Source of the DNA: Paracoccaceae bacterium
GTDB taxonomy: Bacteria > Pseudomonadota > Alphaproteobacteria > Rhodobacterales > Rhodobacteraceae
Length of the DNA: 42,371 bases
Assembly (NCBI GenBank): GCA_947371955.1
Contig: CANBRQ010000016.1
Coordinates: 1 to 42,371 of the forward strand
Reading direction: 5' to 3'
Both the position numbers and the translations under genes were made by a program. Positions within the stretch are counted from its first letter, which is position 1. Every line of letters starts with the position of its first letter. Below are positions 1 through 8,580 of this stretch, piece after piece. Below the pieces are notes generated by a model, which did not search any database, was not told the DNA's origin, and was given only the letters and a program-made list of their open reading frames with translations.

Positions 1-383
1 ATATGCCGCTTCTGTGGGTGCTGCGCGACTATCTGGGGCTGACCGGCACCAAATACGGCTGCGGCATCGAAGTCTGCGGCGCCTGCACCGTGCTGATCAA
101 CGGCCATCCGGAAAAGTCCTGCGACATGAGCGTGTCGGAAGCCTCTCGTGCCAAGATCACGACGGTCGAGGGTCTGGCTGCCACCGCCAACGGTGCCAAG
201 GCGCAGGCGTCCTGGGTCGAGCATCAGGTGCCGCAATGCGGCTTCTGCCAGTCTGGCATGCTGGTCGCCACCACGGGGGCGATGAACGCCGGTCACCACG
301 GCGCGGACATTGTCCCCGAACTGAACAACCTTTGCGTCTGCGGCACCTATGCCCGCATCAAAGACGCTGTCCAAACGCTCTGA
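1..383 (+). CDS. iorA: Isoquinoline 1-oxidoreductase alpha-type [2Fe-2S] subunit (5' partial)
   Basis: This is the small iron-sulfur subunit of a xanthine-dehydrogenase-family molybdenum hydroxylase, which passes electrons from the molybdenum site of its partner to an external acceptor. The window starts inside the gene. The visible frame opens at base 3 with MPLLWVLRD, and family members normally carry some 20 residues before this, so the true start lies upstream. Two cysteine clusters are present: the plant-ferredoxin type (GCGIEVCGACTV, with a further Cys in the following EKSC) and the C-terminal type (QCGFCQSGM, then LCVCGTYARI). Together they hold two [2Fe-2S] centres. The stop lies 30 bases before the large-subunit gene, so the two are almost certainly cotranscribed. 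The family assignment is firm. The substrate is inferred from the partner and could be another N-heterocycle or an aldehyde. Confidence 0.88.
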   Translation, partial: MPLLWVLRDYLGLTGTKYGCGIEVCGACTVLINGHPEKSCDMSVSEASRAKITTVEGLAATANGAKAQASWVEHQVPQCGFCQSGMLVATTGAMNAGHHGADIVPELNNLCVCGTYARIKDAVQTL

Positions 384-413
384 CCTCGGCGCAACAGAAC
401 AGGGAATACTGCG

Positions 414-2630
414 ATGAAAGACTTACATGAGGCGGCAGACGGCAAGATCGACGGGGCGGCTGACCAAGGGTCGCCGGAGGCCGCGATGGCAGAGGATGTC
501 TCCACCACCGGCCTGTCGCGGCGGGCGGTTCTGACGGCAGGCGCTGCGGCGCTGGTCGTGCCCTTTGTCTTCACGCCCGGTCTTAAGGGCGCCATGGCTG
601 CCGTGCCGGGTTCGGGCGCTGTCGGGGCCTATATCAAGATCGATGCCTCCAACATCGTCACGGTCGTTCTCGGCTCCTCCGAGATGGGGCAGGGCATTCT
701 GACCGGTCTGGCGCAACTGGTGGCCGAAGAGATGAACCTGAACTGGCCGCAGGTCCGGGCCGAACACGCCCCGGCCTCGACCCAATGGCCGAACCCCTAC
801 GGCAACCCGCTGTTCGGCGCGCAACTGACCGGCGGCAGCACCTCGACCCGGGGTTGGTATGGGCCCTTGCGGCAGGCGGCAGCGATTGCGCGCCAGACGT
901 TGCGGGCTGCGGCGGCCAAGCAATATGGCGGAGTCTGGACGCTCGGGCAGGGCGGCACGCTGGTGCAGGGTAGCACAAAGATCAAGTTCGCCGACGTGGT
1001 GGTGACGGCCTCGACCCTCACGCCGCCCACGACGGCGCCTCTGCGCACCTCGACCCGGTTCATCGGCCAGACGATGCCCCGGCTGGATATTCCCTCCAAG
1101 ACCGATGGCTCGGCTGTGTTCGGTATGGACGTGAAGGTGCCGGGGATGAAGTTCGCCTCGACCATCCACGCGCCGGTGCAGGGTGGAACGGTCAAGTCGA
1201 TGCCCGCGACCTCGGGCGGCTACAAGCTGTACAATCTGGGCACGGCGGTCGGCGTCATCGCCAATGACACCTGGTCCGCAATTCGTGCCGCACGGGGCGC
1301 TGCGGCCTCGGTCACCTGGAACCTGCCCGCCGACCCCGACGCTGCCGACACTGCCGCCTTGGCCGCCGCAGCGCAGGTTCTGGTGACATCCACCACCGCG
1401 ACAAGCTTCGTTGCCGAAGTGGTAGGCGCCCCCAGCATCGGTGCCGGTGCCAATGCGATCGACGCCACCTACTCGCTGCCCTTCATGGCCCATGCCACGA
1501 TGGAGGTGATGTGCTGCACCGCGAAGGTCACGGCGACCGCCTGCGAGATCTGGGCGCCGACTCAGGGCCAGCAGTTCATCCCCGGTCTGGCCGCCTCGAT
1601 CACCGGGCTGCCCGCCACCTCGGTGACGGTGCATTCCATGCTGATGGGCGGCGGTCTGGGCCGCAAGTTCGAAAGCGACTACGTGGCAGAGTCGATCAAG
1701 CTGGCCAAGGCCGCGGGCGTGCCAGTCAAGGTGATCTGGTCGCGGGAAGAGGACTTCAAGAACGACTACTACCGCCCCTCTGCCCTGATCCGGGTGCGCG
1801 CGGCGGTGGACACGTCGGGTCAGATCACCGATCTGATCTACCGCAACGTCTCGCCCTCGATCAACATTCAGCGCGGTACGCTTCAGGGCAGCAACCCCGA
1901 GGATACCGGCGCAGTGGCCGGTGCGGTCGGCATCCCATATCGCATGGGTGCCCGCAAGATCGAGTATGTGCCGCTGCTGCCCTGCGACGTGCGCTTGGGT
2001 TACTGGCGCTCGGTCGGGGAAAGCTACAACACCTTCGCGGTCGAAAGCGCGATTGACGAACTGGCGAAGGCGGCTGGCAAGGACCCGATGGCTTTCCGCA
2101 AGGACCTGCTCAGCGATGACGCCCGGTCTTTGGGCGTGGTGACCGCACTGGAGACCCTGTGCAACTGGGGTGCTGGCCCCGGGGCGGGTCGTGCGCGCGG
2201 CATGGCCTTCCTGTCGGGCTTTGGCAGCTATATCGCCATGGCGGCGGATGTCGCCAATGTGGGCGGCAAGGTCGTGGTCAAGAAGTTCTACGCGGCGATC
2301 GATTGCGGCGTGGCAATCAACCCCGGCTCGATCGAGGCGCAGATGCAGGGCTGCGTCGCCCACGGCATCTCGGCCACCCTTTGGGGGCAGCAGACCTTCG
2401 TCAAGGGCAAGCCGCAGATCGCGAACTTCAACCACTTCAAGATGGTACGGATGCCGGAAATGCCCACTGTCGCCGTCCAGATCGTCGACAGCAGCGCGGC
2501 CCCTGGTGGTGTGGGCGAAACCGGCGTGCCCTGCGTGGCCCCGGCCATCGCCAACGCCTGGGCCAAGCTGACCGGCACCCGCGTCCGCACCTTGCCCTTC
2601 TATCCCGGCATGGGAATGGGCGGCGACTGA
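414..2630 (+). CDS. iorB: Isoquinoline 1-oxidoreductase beta-type molybdopterin subunit, Tat-exported
   Basis: The 738-residue large subunit of an aldehyde-oxidase/xanthine-dehydrogenase-family hydroxylase, which would hydroxylate an N-heterocycle or aldehyde at a molybdenum-cytosine-dinucleotide site. A twin-arginine signal is seen near residue 36 (LSRRAVLTAGAAALVVPF), so the folded complex should be exported to the periplasm with the small subunit. Cofactor motifs follow in order: SSEMGQGI near residue 83, MGGGLGRKFESDY near residue 415, and GGVGETGVP near the C-terminus, whose Glu is the expected catalytic base. The start is supported by AGGGAA seven bases upstream of the ATG. Length and single-domain form fit IorB rather than the split XdhB/CoxL types. 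No XdhC/CoxF-type maturation gene is visible in the window. Substrate specificity is not determined by the sequence. Confidence 0.88.
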   Translation: MKDLHEAADGKIDGAADQGSPEAAMAEDVSTTGLSRRAVLTAGAAALVVPFVFTPGLKGAMAAVPGSGAVGAYIKIDASNIVTVVLGSSEMGQGILTGLAQLVAEEMNLNWPQVRAEHAPASTQWPNPYGNPLFGAQLTGGSTSTRGWYGPLRQAAAIARQTLRAAAAKQYGGVWTLGQGGTLVQGSTKIKFADVVVTASTLTPPTTAPLRTSTRFIGQTMPRLDIPSKTDGSAVFGMDVKVPGMKFASTIHAPVQGGTVKSMPATSGGYKLYNLGTAVGVIANDTWSAIRAARGAAASVTWNLPADPDAADTAALAAAAQVLVTSTTATSFVAEVVGAPSIGAGANAIDATYSLPFMAHATMEVMCCTAKVTATACEIWAPTQGQQFIPGLAASITGLPATSVTVHSMLMGGGLGRKFESDYVAESIKLAKAAGVPVKVIWSREEDFKNDYYRPSALIRVRAAVDTSGQITDLIYRNVSPSINIQRGTLQGSNPEDTGAVAGAVGIPYRMGARKIEYVPLLPCDVRLGYWRSVGESYNTFAVESAIDELAKAAGKDPMAFRKDLLSDDARSLGVVTALETLCNWGAGPGAGRARGMAFLSGFGSYIAMAADVANVGGKVVVKKFYAAIDCGVAINPGSIEAQMQGCVAHGISATLWGQQTFVKGKPQIANFNHFKMVRMPEMPTVAVQIVDSSAAPGGVGETGVPCVAPAIANAWAKLTGTRVRTLPFYPGMGMGGD

Positions 2631-2652
2631 CCCCACCGGACTGTCCTGCCTC

Positions 2653-2686
2653 GCCGCGCTGACCCAAGGTCAGCGCGGCTTTTTTT
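2653..2686 (+). terminator. Rho-independent terminator after iorB
   Basis: A 12-bp perfect stem (GCCGCGCTGACC pairing with GGTCAGCGCGGC) with a CAA loop, followed at once by seven T residues. It lies 23 bases after the iorB stop and separates this operon from the urease operon. Confidence 0.92.
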
Positions 2687-2738
2687 ATGTGCTGTATTTG
2701 CGGGCGATATGCTTTCCAAATGGGCGCAAGCTGCCCCT

Positions 2739-2766
2739 TTGACGGTTTTTCAGGCAACCCTATCCT
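2739..2766 (+). promoter_or_regulatory. Putative sigma-70 promoter of the urease operon
   Basis: TTGACG (2739-2744) and TATCCT (2761-2766) are separated by 16 bases. They match the sigma-70 consensus at five of six and four of six positions. This is the only promoter-like pair I see between the iorB terminator and ureD. The prediction rests on sequence only, and I see no clear nitrogen-regulator site. Confidence 0.5.
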
Positions 2767-2829
2767 GCGACTCTGGCGAGTGTGCCGGGCTCTGACAATG
2801 TCAGTGCAAAGATGATGCCCGGAGCCCTG

Positions 2830-3666
2830 ATGTTCGACCTGCCCCAACCGCCCGCGATGCAGCGCGCCAAAGGCCGTGCCTTTGCCAGCTTCACGCTGCG
2901 TGACGGTGCGGTACGTCTGGCTGACTTGGCGCAGGCGGGGTCGGCCAAGATCATGCTGCCACGGATCGCAGGCCCCGTGCCGGAAGTGGTCTTCCTCAAC
3001 ACCTCCGGCGGTCTGACCGGCGGCGACCTTTTGGAGCTTTCGCTGGACCTCGCCCCCGGTGTCCGTCTGTCCGCCACAACCCAAACAGCCGAACGCGCCT
3101 ATGCCAGCAACCAAGGTGCAGCGACAGTCCGGGTCACGGCATCGGTCGGGACAGGGGGGCGGCTGGATTGGCTGCCGCAGGAGACCATCCTGTTCGAAGC
3201 CTCCAACCTGACCCGCCGCACCGTGATCGACCTGGCGGACGACGCCAGTTGCCTGACTTCGGAAAGCCTCGTCCTTGGCCGCACCGCGATGGGAGAGGTG
3301 ATCCATTCCGCCCACCTGAACGATCACCGCCTGATCCGCCGCCTAGGCCGTCCGGTCTGGGCCGAAAGCTTCCGGATCGACCCCGCCGTTCTGGCCCGCC
3401 GCCAAAGCCCCGCGCTTCTGGACGGTGCCAATGCCTTGGGCGTCGTGGCCTTTGTGGCACAAGGTGCCGAAGATGCCGCCGCCGCCCTGCTCAACCTGCC
3501 CGCCGTGCCCGGTGCCCGTCTTGCCGTCTCTGGCTGGGATGGCCGGTGTCTGGCCCGCGTGCTGGCCCCCGATGGCCTGACCCTGCGCAAACAGATGGCC
3601 CAAATCATCAAGACCCTGTCAGCACGCCCCTTGCCGCGCGTCTGGCTCAGTGGAGGAACGCTATGA
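2830..3666 (+). CDS. ureD: Urease accessory protein UreD
   Basis: UreD (UreH) is the scaffold that binds apo-urease and, with UreF and UreG, carries nickel to the active site. The product is 278 residues from the chosen start, normal for the family, and shows the UreD hallmarks: [12 protein letters not shown] near the N-terminus, [19 protein letters not shown], a TTQTAERAY stretch and [10 protein letters not shown]. The frame stays open up to a GTG at 2782 and an ATG at 2812, but the ATG at 2830 has a GGAG five bases upstream and gives the usual N-terminus, so I prefer it. The stop overlaps the ureA start (ATGA), which implies translational coupling. It is the first gene of the urease operon. 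Confidence 0.93.
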   Translation: MFDLPQPPAMQRAKGRAFASFTLRDGAVRLADLAQAGSAKIMLPRIAGPVPEVVFLNTSGGLTGGDLLELSLDLAPGVRLSATTQTAERAYASNQGAATVRVTASVGTGGRLDWLPQETILFEASNLTRRTVIDLADDASCLTSESLVLGRTAMGEVIHSAHLNDHRLIRRLGRPVWAESFRIDPAVLARRQSPALLDGANALGVVAFVAQGAEDAAAALLNLPAVPGARLAVSGWDGRCLARVLAPDGLTLRKQMAQIIKTLSARPLPRVWLSGGTL

Positions 3667-3965
3667 ACCTGACCCCGCGTGAACGCGAAAAGCTGCTGGT
3701 CAGCCTTGCCGCCATGGTGGCCCGTGGCCGCCTTGACCGCGGCGTCAAGCTGAACCACCCAGAGGCGATTGCCCTGATCACCGATTTCGTTGTCGAAGGT
3801 GCCCGCGACGGTCGCTCGGTTTCTGACCTGATGCAGGCCGGCGCCCATGTCATAACGGTCGATCAATGCATGCAAGGCGTGCCCGAGATGATCCATTCGG
3901 TCCAGGTCGAGGCGACCTTCCCCGACGGCACCAAGCTCGTCACCGTCCACCACCCCATCCGCTGA
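3663..3965 (+). CDS. ureA: Urease gamma subunit UreA
   Basis: The 100-residue gamma subunit of urease, a structural part of the (alpha-beta-gamma)3 enzyme in the cytoplasm. It begins [20 protein letters not shown] and contains the family's [11 protein letters not shown] and [14 protein letters not shown] segments. Its length is exactly that of the free-standing bacterial gamma chain, so this is not the fused gamma-beta form seen in Helicobacter. The ATG overlaps the ureD stop by four bases. GGAGG-like bases (GTGGAGGAACGCT) lie just upstream. Ten bases separate it from ureJ. Confidence 0.96.
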   Translation: MNLTPREREKLLVSLAAMVARGRLDRGVKLNHPEAIALITDFVVEGARDGRSVSDLMQAGAHVITVDQCMQGVPEMIHSVQVEATFPDGTKLVTVHHPIR

Positions 3966-3975
3966 GAGGCCAAAG

Positions 3976-4512
3976 ATGAAGCGCATCCTTTTCCTTCTTC
4001 CCTTGCTGGTGCCCTCCGTGGCGATGGCCCATCCCGGCCACGGTTTCGGCCTTGAGGCTGGCGTCATGCATCCTCTGACCGGCGCGGATCATCTGCTGGC
4101 GATGGTCGGCGTCGGTCTTTGGGCCGCAACTCTGGGCGGCAAGGCCCGGTTCGCTGTGCCGGCCACCTTCCTGACCGCCATGGCCCTCGGCGCGGCCTTC
4201 GTGCCGGGTCTGGGGGGACTGATCGAGCCGATGATCCTCGCCTCAGTCATCCTGCTCGGTGCTGCTGTCGCCTTGGCCCTGCGCGCGCCCCTCTGGGCCG
4301 CGCTTCCAATGGTGGCTCTGATGGGCCTCGCCCATGGCGCAGCCCATGGGGCCGAGAGTTCTGGCGCTGGCTTTCTTCTTGGCATGCTGACCGCCACCGC
4401 CGCCCTGCATGCTTTGGGTCTGGCGCTGGGCCTGACCCTCAACCGCGCCGCGCTGCGTCTGTCGGGGGCCATGACGCTTCTGGCGGGTGTAACGCTGGCC
4501 TTCGCAGGATAA
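3976..4512 (+). CDS. ureJ: HupE/UreJ-family nickel permease
   Basis: A 178-residue integral membrane protein of the HupE/UreJ family, which mediates nickel (or cobalt) uptake for metalloenzymes. A signal peptide ([18 protein letters not shown]) is followed by HPGHGF and then by [19 protein letters not shown], the conserved HP-x5-DH motif that probably binds the metal. A second His cluster occurs in [11 protein letters not shown]. About six hydrophobic segments are visible. It sits between ureA and ureB, a position common in Rhodobacterales, and this location ties it to urease maturation. The metal is inferred from family and context. Confidence 0.9.
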   Translation: MKRILFLLPLLVPSVAMAHPGHGFGLEAGVMHPLTGADHLLAMVGVGLWAATLGGKARFAVPATFLTAMALGAAFVPGLGGLIEPMILASVILLGAAVALALRAPLWAALPMVALMGLAHGAAHGAESSGAGFLLGMLTATAALHALGLALGLTLNRAALRLSGAMTLLAGVTLAFAG

Positions 4513-4516
4513 GCCC

Positions 4517-4822
4517 ATGATTCCCGGAGAGTTCTTCACCGCCGAGGGCGACATCGTCCTGAACGCTGACCGCGAAGCCATCACCCTTCTGGTCGCCAAC
4601 AGCGGCGACCGCCCGGTTCAGGTGGGCAGCCACTACCACTTCGCCGAAACCAACCCGGGCCTGTCCTTCGACCGCAAAGCCGCCCACGGCATGCGCCTTG
4701 ATATCCCCGCCGGAACCGCGGTCCGCTTTGAGCCCGGCCAATCCCGCGAAGTCCGCCTCATCCCCTACGGCGGGTTGCGCAAAGTCTACGGTTTCAACGC
4801 CAAAGTGATGGGAGATCTCTGA
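4517..4822 (+). CDS. ureB: Urease beta subunit UreB
   Basis: The 101-residue beta subunit of urease. It starts [16 protein letters not shown] and carries the family signatures [27 protein letters not shown] and the C-terminal [15 protein letters not shown]. The length fits a free-standing beta chain. It begins four bases after ureJ, and its stop shares one base with the ureC start (TGATG). The encoded protein packs on UreC and carries no catalytic residues itself. Confidence 0.96.
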   Translation: MIPGEFFTAEGDIVLNADREAITLLVANSGDRPVQVGSHYHFAETNPGLSFDRKAAHGMRLDIPAGTAVRFEPGQSREVRLIPYGGLRKVYGFNAKVMGDL

Positions 4823-6531
4823 TGTCCACCCGCATCTCCCGCCCCGACTACGCCGCCATGTACGGCCCCACCACCGGCGACCGCGTCCGCCTCGGCGACA
4901 CCGACATCATCATCGAGGTCGAGCGTGACCTGACGACCTATGGCGAAGAGGTCAAGTTCGGCGGCGGCAAGGTGATCCGCGACGGGATGGGGCAAAGCCA
5001 GATTCCGCGCAGCGGTGGAGCCGTCGATACCGTCATTACCAACGCCCTGATCCTCGACCACACCGGCATCTACAAGGCCGACGTCGGCCTGCTGGGTGGC
5101 CGCATCCATGCCATCGGCAAGGCCGGCAACCCCGACACGCAATCGGGTGTGACCATCATCATCGGGCCGTCGACGGAAGTGATTGCAGGCGAAGGAAAGA
5201 TCCTCACCGCCGGTGGCTTCGACGCCCACATCCACTTCATCGCCCCCGGCCAGATCGAGGACGCGCTGCATTCCGGCATCACCACCATGCTCGGCGGCGG
5301 CACTGGCCCGGCCCATGGCACCTTGGCCACCACCTGCACCCCCGGCCCCTGGCACATGGGCCGCATGCTGCAAGCCCTCGACGCCTTCCCGATCAACTTC
5401 GGCCTCTCCGGCAAAGGTAATGCCTCCCGCCCCGAGGGCCTGATCGAGATGGTCAAGGGCGGCGCCTGTGCCTTGAAACTGCACGAGGACTGGGGCACGA
5501 CCCCCGCCGCCATCGACTGCTGCCTATCTGTGGCCGATGACATGGACGTGCAGGTGATGATCCACACCGACACGCTGAACGAGAGCGGCTTTGTCGAAAA
5601 CACCATGGCCGCCATCCGGGGCCGCACCATTCACGCCTTCCACACCGAAGGCGCCGGCGGCGGCCACGCTCCCGACATCATCAAGGTCGTGACCTCGCAA
5701 AACGTCATCCCATCCTCGACCAACCCCACAATGCCCTACACCGTGAACACGCTGGAAGAGCACTTGGACATGCTGATGGTCTGCCACCACCTCGACCAGT
5801 CCATCCCCGAGGACGTGGCCTTCGCCGAAAGCCGCATCCGCAAGGAAACCATCGCCGCCGAGGATATCCTCCACGACATCGGCGCCTTCTCGATCATGTC
5901 CTCCGACAGTCAGGCGATGGGCCGGGTCGGAGAGGTCATCACCCGCACCTGGCAAACCGCCCACAAGATGAAGCAGCAACGCGGCCGCCTGCCCGAGGAA
6001 ACCGGCCACAACGACAACATCCGTGCCAAGCGCTACGTCGCGAAATACACGATCAACCCCGCCATCGCCCAAGGCATGTCGCGCCACATCGGCTCCATCG
6101 AGATAGGCAAGCGCGCCGACCTCGTCCTCTGGTTCCCCGCCTTCTTCGGCGCCAAACCCGAACTGGTGCTGGTCGGAGGCATGATCGCCTGCGCCCAGAT
6201 GGGCGACACCAACGCCTCGATCCCGACGCCCCAACCGACCTACACAAGGCCGATGTTCGGCGCCTACGGCCGTGCTGTCGAACGCAACGCCGTTCTCTTC
6301 GTCAGCCAAGCCGCCCAAGCCGACGGGTTGCGTGCCCAGCTCGGGCTGGCCAAGGAAACCGTAGCCGTCGAAAACACCCGCACCATCGGCAAACGCGACA
6401 TGATCCACAACTCCGCCACCCCCTTTATCGAGGTCAACCCCGAAACCTACGAGGTCCGCGCCAATGGCGAACTCCTCACCTGCGAGCCTGCGAAAGAACT
6501 CCCCCTCGCCCAACGCTACTTCCTCTACTGA
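4822..6531 (+). CDS. ureC: Urease alpha (catalytic) subunit UreC
   Basis: Catalytic subunit that hydrolyses urea to ammonia and carbamate at a dinuclear nickel centre. It has 569 residues, close to the Klebsiella enzyme with an offset of +2. All expected ligands are present: His136 and His138 (DAHIHF), Lys219 to be carbamylated (ALKLHEDWG), His248 (MIHTDTLNE), His274 ([10 protein letters not shown]) and Asp362 (SSDSQAMGR). The catalytic His322 lies in the mobile-flap segment MVCHHLD. Nothing is missing or shifted, so the enzyme should be active once the accessory proteins load nickel. It is translationally coupled to ureB and followed by a hairpin repeat before ureE. Confidence 0.98.
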   Translation: MSTRISRPDYAAMYGPTTGDRVRLGDTDIIIEVERDLTTYGEEVKFGGGKVIRDGMGQSQIPRSGGAVDTVITNALILDHTGIYKADVGLLGGRIHAIGKAGNPDTQSGVTIIIGPSTEVIAGEGKILTAGGFDAHIHFIAPGQIEDALHSGITTMLGGGTGPAHGTLATTCTPGPWHMGRMLQALDAFPINFGLSGKGNASRPEGLIEMVKGGACALKLHEDWGTTPAAIDCCLSVADDMDVQVMIHTDTLNESGFVENTMAAIRGRTIHAFHTEGAGGGHAPDIIKVVTSQNVIPSSTNPTMPYTVNTLEEHLDMLMVCHHLDQSIPEDVAFAESRIRKETIAAEDILHDIGAFSIMSSDSQAMGRVGEVITRTWQTAHKMKQQRGRLPEETGHNDNIRAKRYVAKYTINPAIAQGMSRHIGSIEIGKRADLVLWFPAFFGAKPELVLVGGMIACAQMGDTNASIPTPQPTYTRPMFGAYGRAVERNAVLFVSQAAQADGLRAQLGLAKETVAVENTRTIGKRDMIHNSATPFIEVNPETYEVRANGELLTCEPAKELPLAQRYFLY

Positions 6532-6570
6532 ACCACGGACAATTCGATTAAAATTGCCCTTCATTCAGGC

Positions 6571-6610
6571 CCAAATATCCCACGGGGGTCCGGGGGTGTG
6601 AAACCCCCGG
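6571..6610 (+). repeat. CAAATATCC-box hairpin repeat, copy 1
   Basis: CCAAATATCC at 6571-6580, then a perfect 8-bp hairpin (CCGGGGGT 6590-6597 pairing with ACCCCCGG 6603-6610, loop GTGAA). It lies 40 bases after the ureC stop and before ureE. The same architecture recurs at 27131-27170 with a compensating base-pair change. There is no T-tract, so it may be a 3'-end or processing structure rather than a classical terminator. Confidence 0.75.
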
Positions 6611-6637
6611 TCCTGCCGCCGCAGAACCGGAACCGAA

Positions 6638-7183
6638 ATGCCCGACCTCCCGCCCGCCCGCGCCCTCCTGTCAAGAGCCCCGACGACCACCCACGACGTG
6701 GTGATCCTCGGCTATGACGAACGCCTCCTGCGCCGCAAACGGCTCGTTACCGCGCAAGGCGAGGGCTTCCTCGTCGACCTCCCCAATGTCACCAACCTCG
6801 ACGACCACTGGGGCTTCCTCCTCGAAGACGGCCGCGCCATCCAGGTCCTTCCTGCCGAGGAAGCCCTCGTCCAGATAACCGGCCTAGACCTCCCCCGCCT
6901 CGCCTGGCACATCGGCAACCGCCACACGCCCTGCCAGATCGAGGCCTCCCGCCTCCTGATCCGCCGCGATCACGTGCTGGAGGCGATGCTCGCCCAACTC
7001 GGTGCGAAGGTCAGCTTTGTGACCGAACCCTTCACCCCCGAAGGCGGCGCCTATGGCACAGGCCGCACCATGGGCCACAGCCACGGCCCCGAAGCCCCGG
7101 CCGAACCCCATGCCCACGAAGAAACCTTCGGCTGGCACGACCACGGCGACGGCAATCTGCATTTCCATGCAACCAAACGCTGA
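6638..7183 (+). CDS. ureE: Urease accessory protein UreE (nickel metallochaperone)
   Basis: A 181-residue metallochaperone that carries nickel to UreG. The N-terminal peptide-binding domain spans about residues 15-85 (DVVILGYDERLLRRKRL, then VDLPNVTNL). The C-terminal metal-binding domain has WHIGNRHTPCQIE, the family's conserved GNRH motif with the bridging His. The last 40 residues form a His-rich tail ([23 protein letters not shown]), as in nickel-storing UreE proteins. The gene end overlaps the ureF start by 17 bases. It stands 106 bases after ureC with a hairpin between them, so expression relative to the structural genes could be lower. Confidence 0.95.
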   Translation: MPDLPPARALLSRAPTTTHDVVILGYDERLLRRKRLVTAQGEGFLVDLPNVTNLDDHWGFLLEDGRAIQVLPAEEALVQITGLDLPRLAWHIGNRHTPCQIEASRLLIRRDHVLEAMLAQLGAKVSFVTEPFTPEGGAYGTGRTMGHSHGPEAPAEPHAHEETFGWHDHGDGNLHFHATKR

Positions 7184-7814
7184 CCTGAACCTCCTCAGCC
7201 TGATCCAATGGCTCTCCCCGGCCTTCCCGACCGGCGGCTATGCCTATTCCCACGGGCTGGAGCAAGCGGTCGTCGACGCCACCCTGACCAACGCGGCCGG
7301 CCTGAAGGCTTGGCTCACCGACATCCTGACCCACGGTTCCGGCCGCCAGGACGCCATCCTCCTCGCCTGCGCGCTGCGCCCCGACACTGACCTCGACGCC
7401 CTCACCGATCTCGCCCTCGCTCTGTCTTCTTCAGCCGAACGCCATCGCGAAACCCTCGCCCAAGGCACGGCGCTGGCCCAAACCGTCGCCGCCCTCACAG
7501 GTCGCCGCCTGAAACCCCGCCCCCTCCCGGTGGCGCTGGGCGAAGCCGCAGCCCCCCTCAGCCTCCCCGCCTCACAAATCCTCGCCCTCTACCTTCACGC
7601 CTTCGCCTCCAACCTCGTGCAAGCCATGGTCCGCTTCGTCCCCTTGGGCCAGACCGAGGGTCAGGTGACCCTCGCAGCCCTCCACCCCCTGATCACCCGC
7701 CTCGCCGAGACCCTCTGCACCGCCACCGAAGACGACCTCTCCTCTTCCAGCTTCGGTGCCGAATTGGCCGCGATGCGCCACGAAACCCTGCAACCAAGGA
7801 TCTTCAAGACATGA
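7167..7814 (+). CDS. ureF: Urease accessory protein UreF
   Basis: A 215-residue accessory protein that bridges UreD and UreG and acts as fidelity checkpoint in nickel insertion. The family signature [24 protein letters not shown] is present at residues 8-31, followed by [16 protein letters not shown] and the conserved [17 protein letters not shown]. The frame is open further upstream, but the extra N-terminus would be an alternate reading of ureE. The ATG at 7167 inside the ureE tail gives the normal start. It overlaps ureE by 17 bases and ends 10 bases before ureG. Confidence 0.93.
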   Translation: MQPNADLNLLSLIQWLSPAFPTGGYAYSHGLEQAVVDATLTNAAGLKAWLTDILTHGSGRQDAILLACALRPDTDLDALTDLALALSSSAERHRETLAQGTALAQTVAALTGRRLKPRPLPVALGEAAAPLSLPASQILALYLHAFASNLVQAMVRFVPLGQTEGQVTLAALHPLITRLAETLCTATEDDLSSSSFGAELAAMRHETLQPRIFKT

Positions 7815-7824
7815 GCGCACCAGA

Positions 7825-8454
7825 ATGAGCCTCAATGGCCCCCTCCGCGTCGGCATCGGCGGCCCCGTCGGCGCCGGCAAAACGACGCTCACCGAACACC
7901 TCTGCCGGGCGCTGGCGCATCGCTGCTCGATGGCCGTCATCACCAATGACATCTACACGCGTGAGGATGCCGATTACCTCACCCGCGCCCAGGTCCTGCC
8001 CGCCGCCCGCATCCGTGGCGTGGAAACCGGCGGCTGCCCCCATACGGCCATCCGCGAAGACGCCAGCATCAACCTCGCCGCCGTTGCCGACCTGAACCGC
8101 AATTTCCCCGACCTCGACCTGATCCTCATTGAGTCCGGAGGCGACAACCTCGCCGCCACCTTCTCCCCCGAACTGGCCGACCTCAGCATCTACGTCATCG
8201 ACACCGCCGCAGGTCAGGACATCCCGAGGAAACGCGGCCCCGGCGTCACCCGCTCTGACCTTCTGGTCGTCAACAAGACCGACCTCGCGCCTTACGTCGG
8301 CGTCGACCTCGCCCAACTCGAAGCCGATACCAAAACCGCAAGGGGGCCCCGCCCCTACGTCATGGCCCGCATCCGGCAAGGTATCGGCATCGCCGAAATT
8401 GTCGCCTTCCTGCAAAAAGAAGGCGGCCTGACCCTGACGTCCGCCGCCGCCTGA
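7825..8454 (+). CDS. ureG: Urease accessory GTPase UreG
   Basis: A 209-residue SIMIBI-class GTPase that powers nickel delivery to urease. The P-loop GGPVGAGKT is at residues 12-20. The metal-binding Cys-Pro-His motif is in [15 protein letters not shown], the switch region is [19 protein letters not shown], and the guanine-specificity motif is VVNKTDLA. The ATG at 7825 is chosen because it gives [14 protein letters not shown], the usual N-terminus. The open frame upstream overlaps ureF and looks non-family. It is the last gene of the urease operon and faces ilvD. Confidence 0.96.
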   Translation: MSLNGPLRVGIGGPVGAGKTTLTEHLCRALAHRCSMAVITNDIYTREDADYLTRAQVLPAARIRGVETGGCPHTAIREDASINLAAVADLNRNFPDLDLILIESGGDNLAATFSPELADLSIYVIDTAAGQDIPRKRGPGVTRSDLLVVNKTDLAPYVGVDLAQLEADTKTARGPRPYVMARIRQGIGIAEIVAFLQKEGGLTLTSAAA

Positions 8455-8467
8455 CCGTTTCACATTG

Positions 8468-8551
8468 GCTCAAATATCCCCGCCGGAGGCGCACGCCGCA
8501 ACGCGCGCGCCAGGCGCAGACCCATCGCACCCTCCCCCCTCGTGGGGAGGG
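8468..8551. repeat. CAAATATCC box (copy 3) and convergent-end hairpin
   Basis: Seventeen bases after ureG is a third CAAATATCC box (8471-8479), followed here by a different GC-rich tail. Further on, CCCTCCCC (8530-8537) pairs with GGGGAGGG (8544-8551) around a 6-base loop, and part of it is repeated as GGGGAGG just downstream. It lies between the convergent ureG and ilvD genes and could end transcription from both sides. No T-tract is present. Confidence 0.55.
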
Positions 8552-8580
8552 CCGGGGAGGGGGCTTCCCGCCCGTAGGCC

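Noticed and set aside
423-2636. A 737-codon open frame opposite the iorB gene
   Set aside because: Mirror frame of a GC-rich gene. It has Arg/His-rich nonsense composition and no domain, and the plus-strand product has all family motifs.
2782-2829. GTG start at 2782 for ureD
   Set aside because: It adds 16 non-family residues. The ATG at 2830 has a well-spaced GGAG and gives the usual N-terminus.
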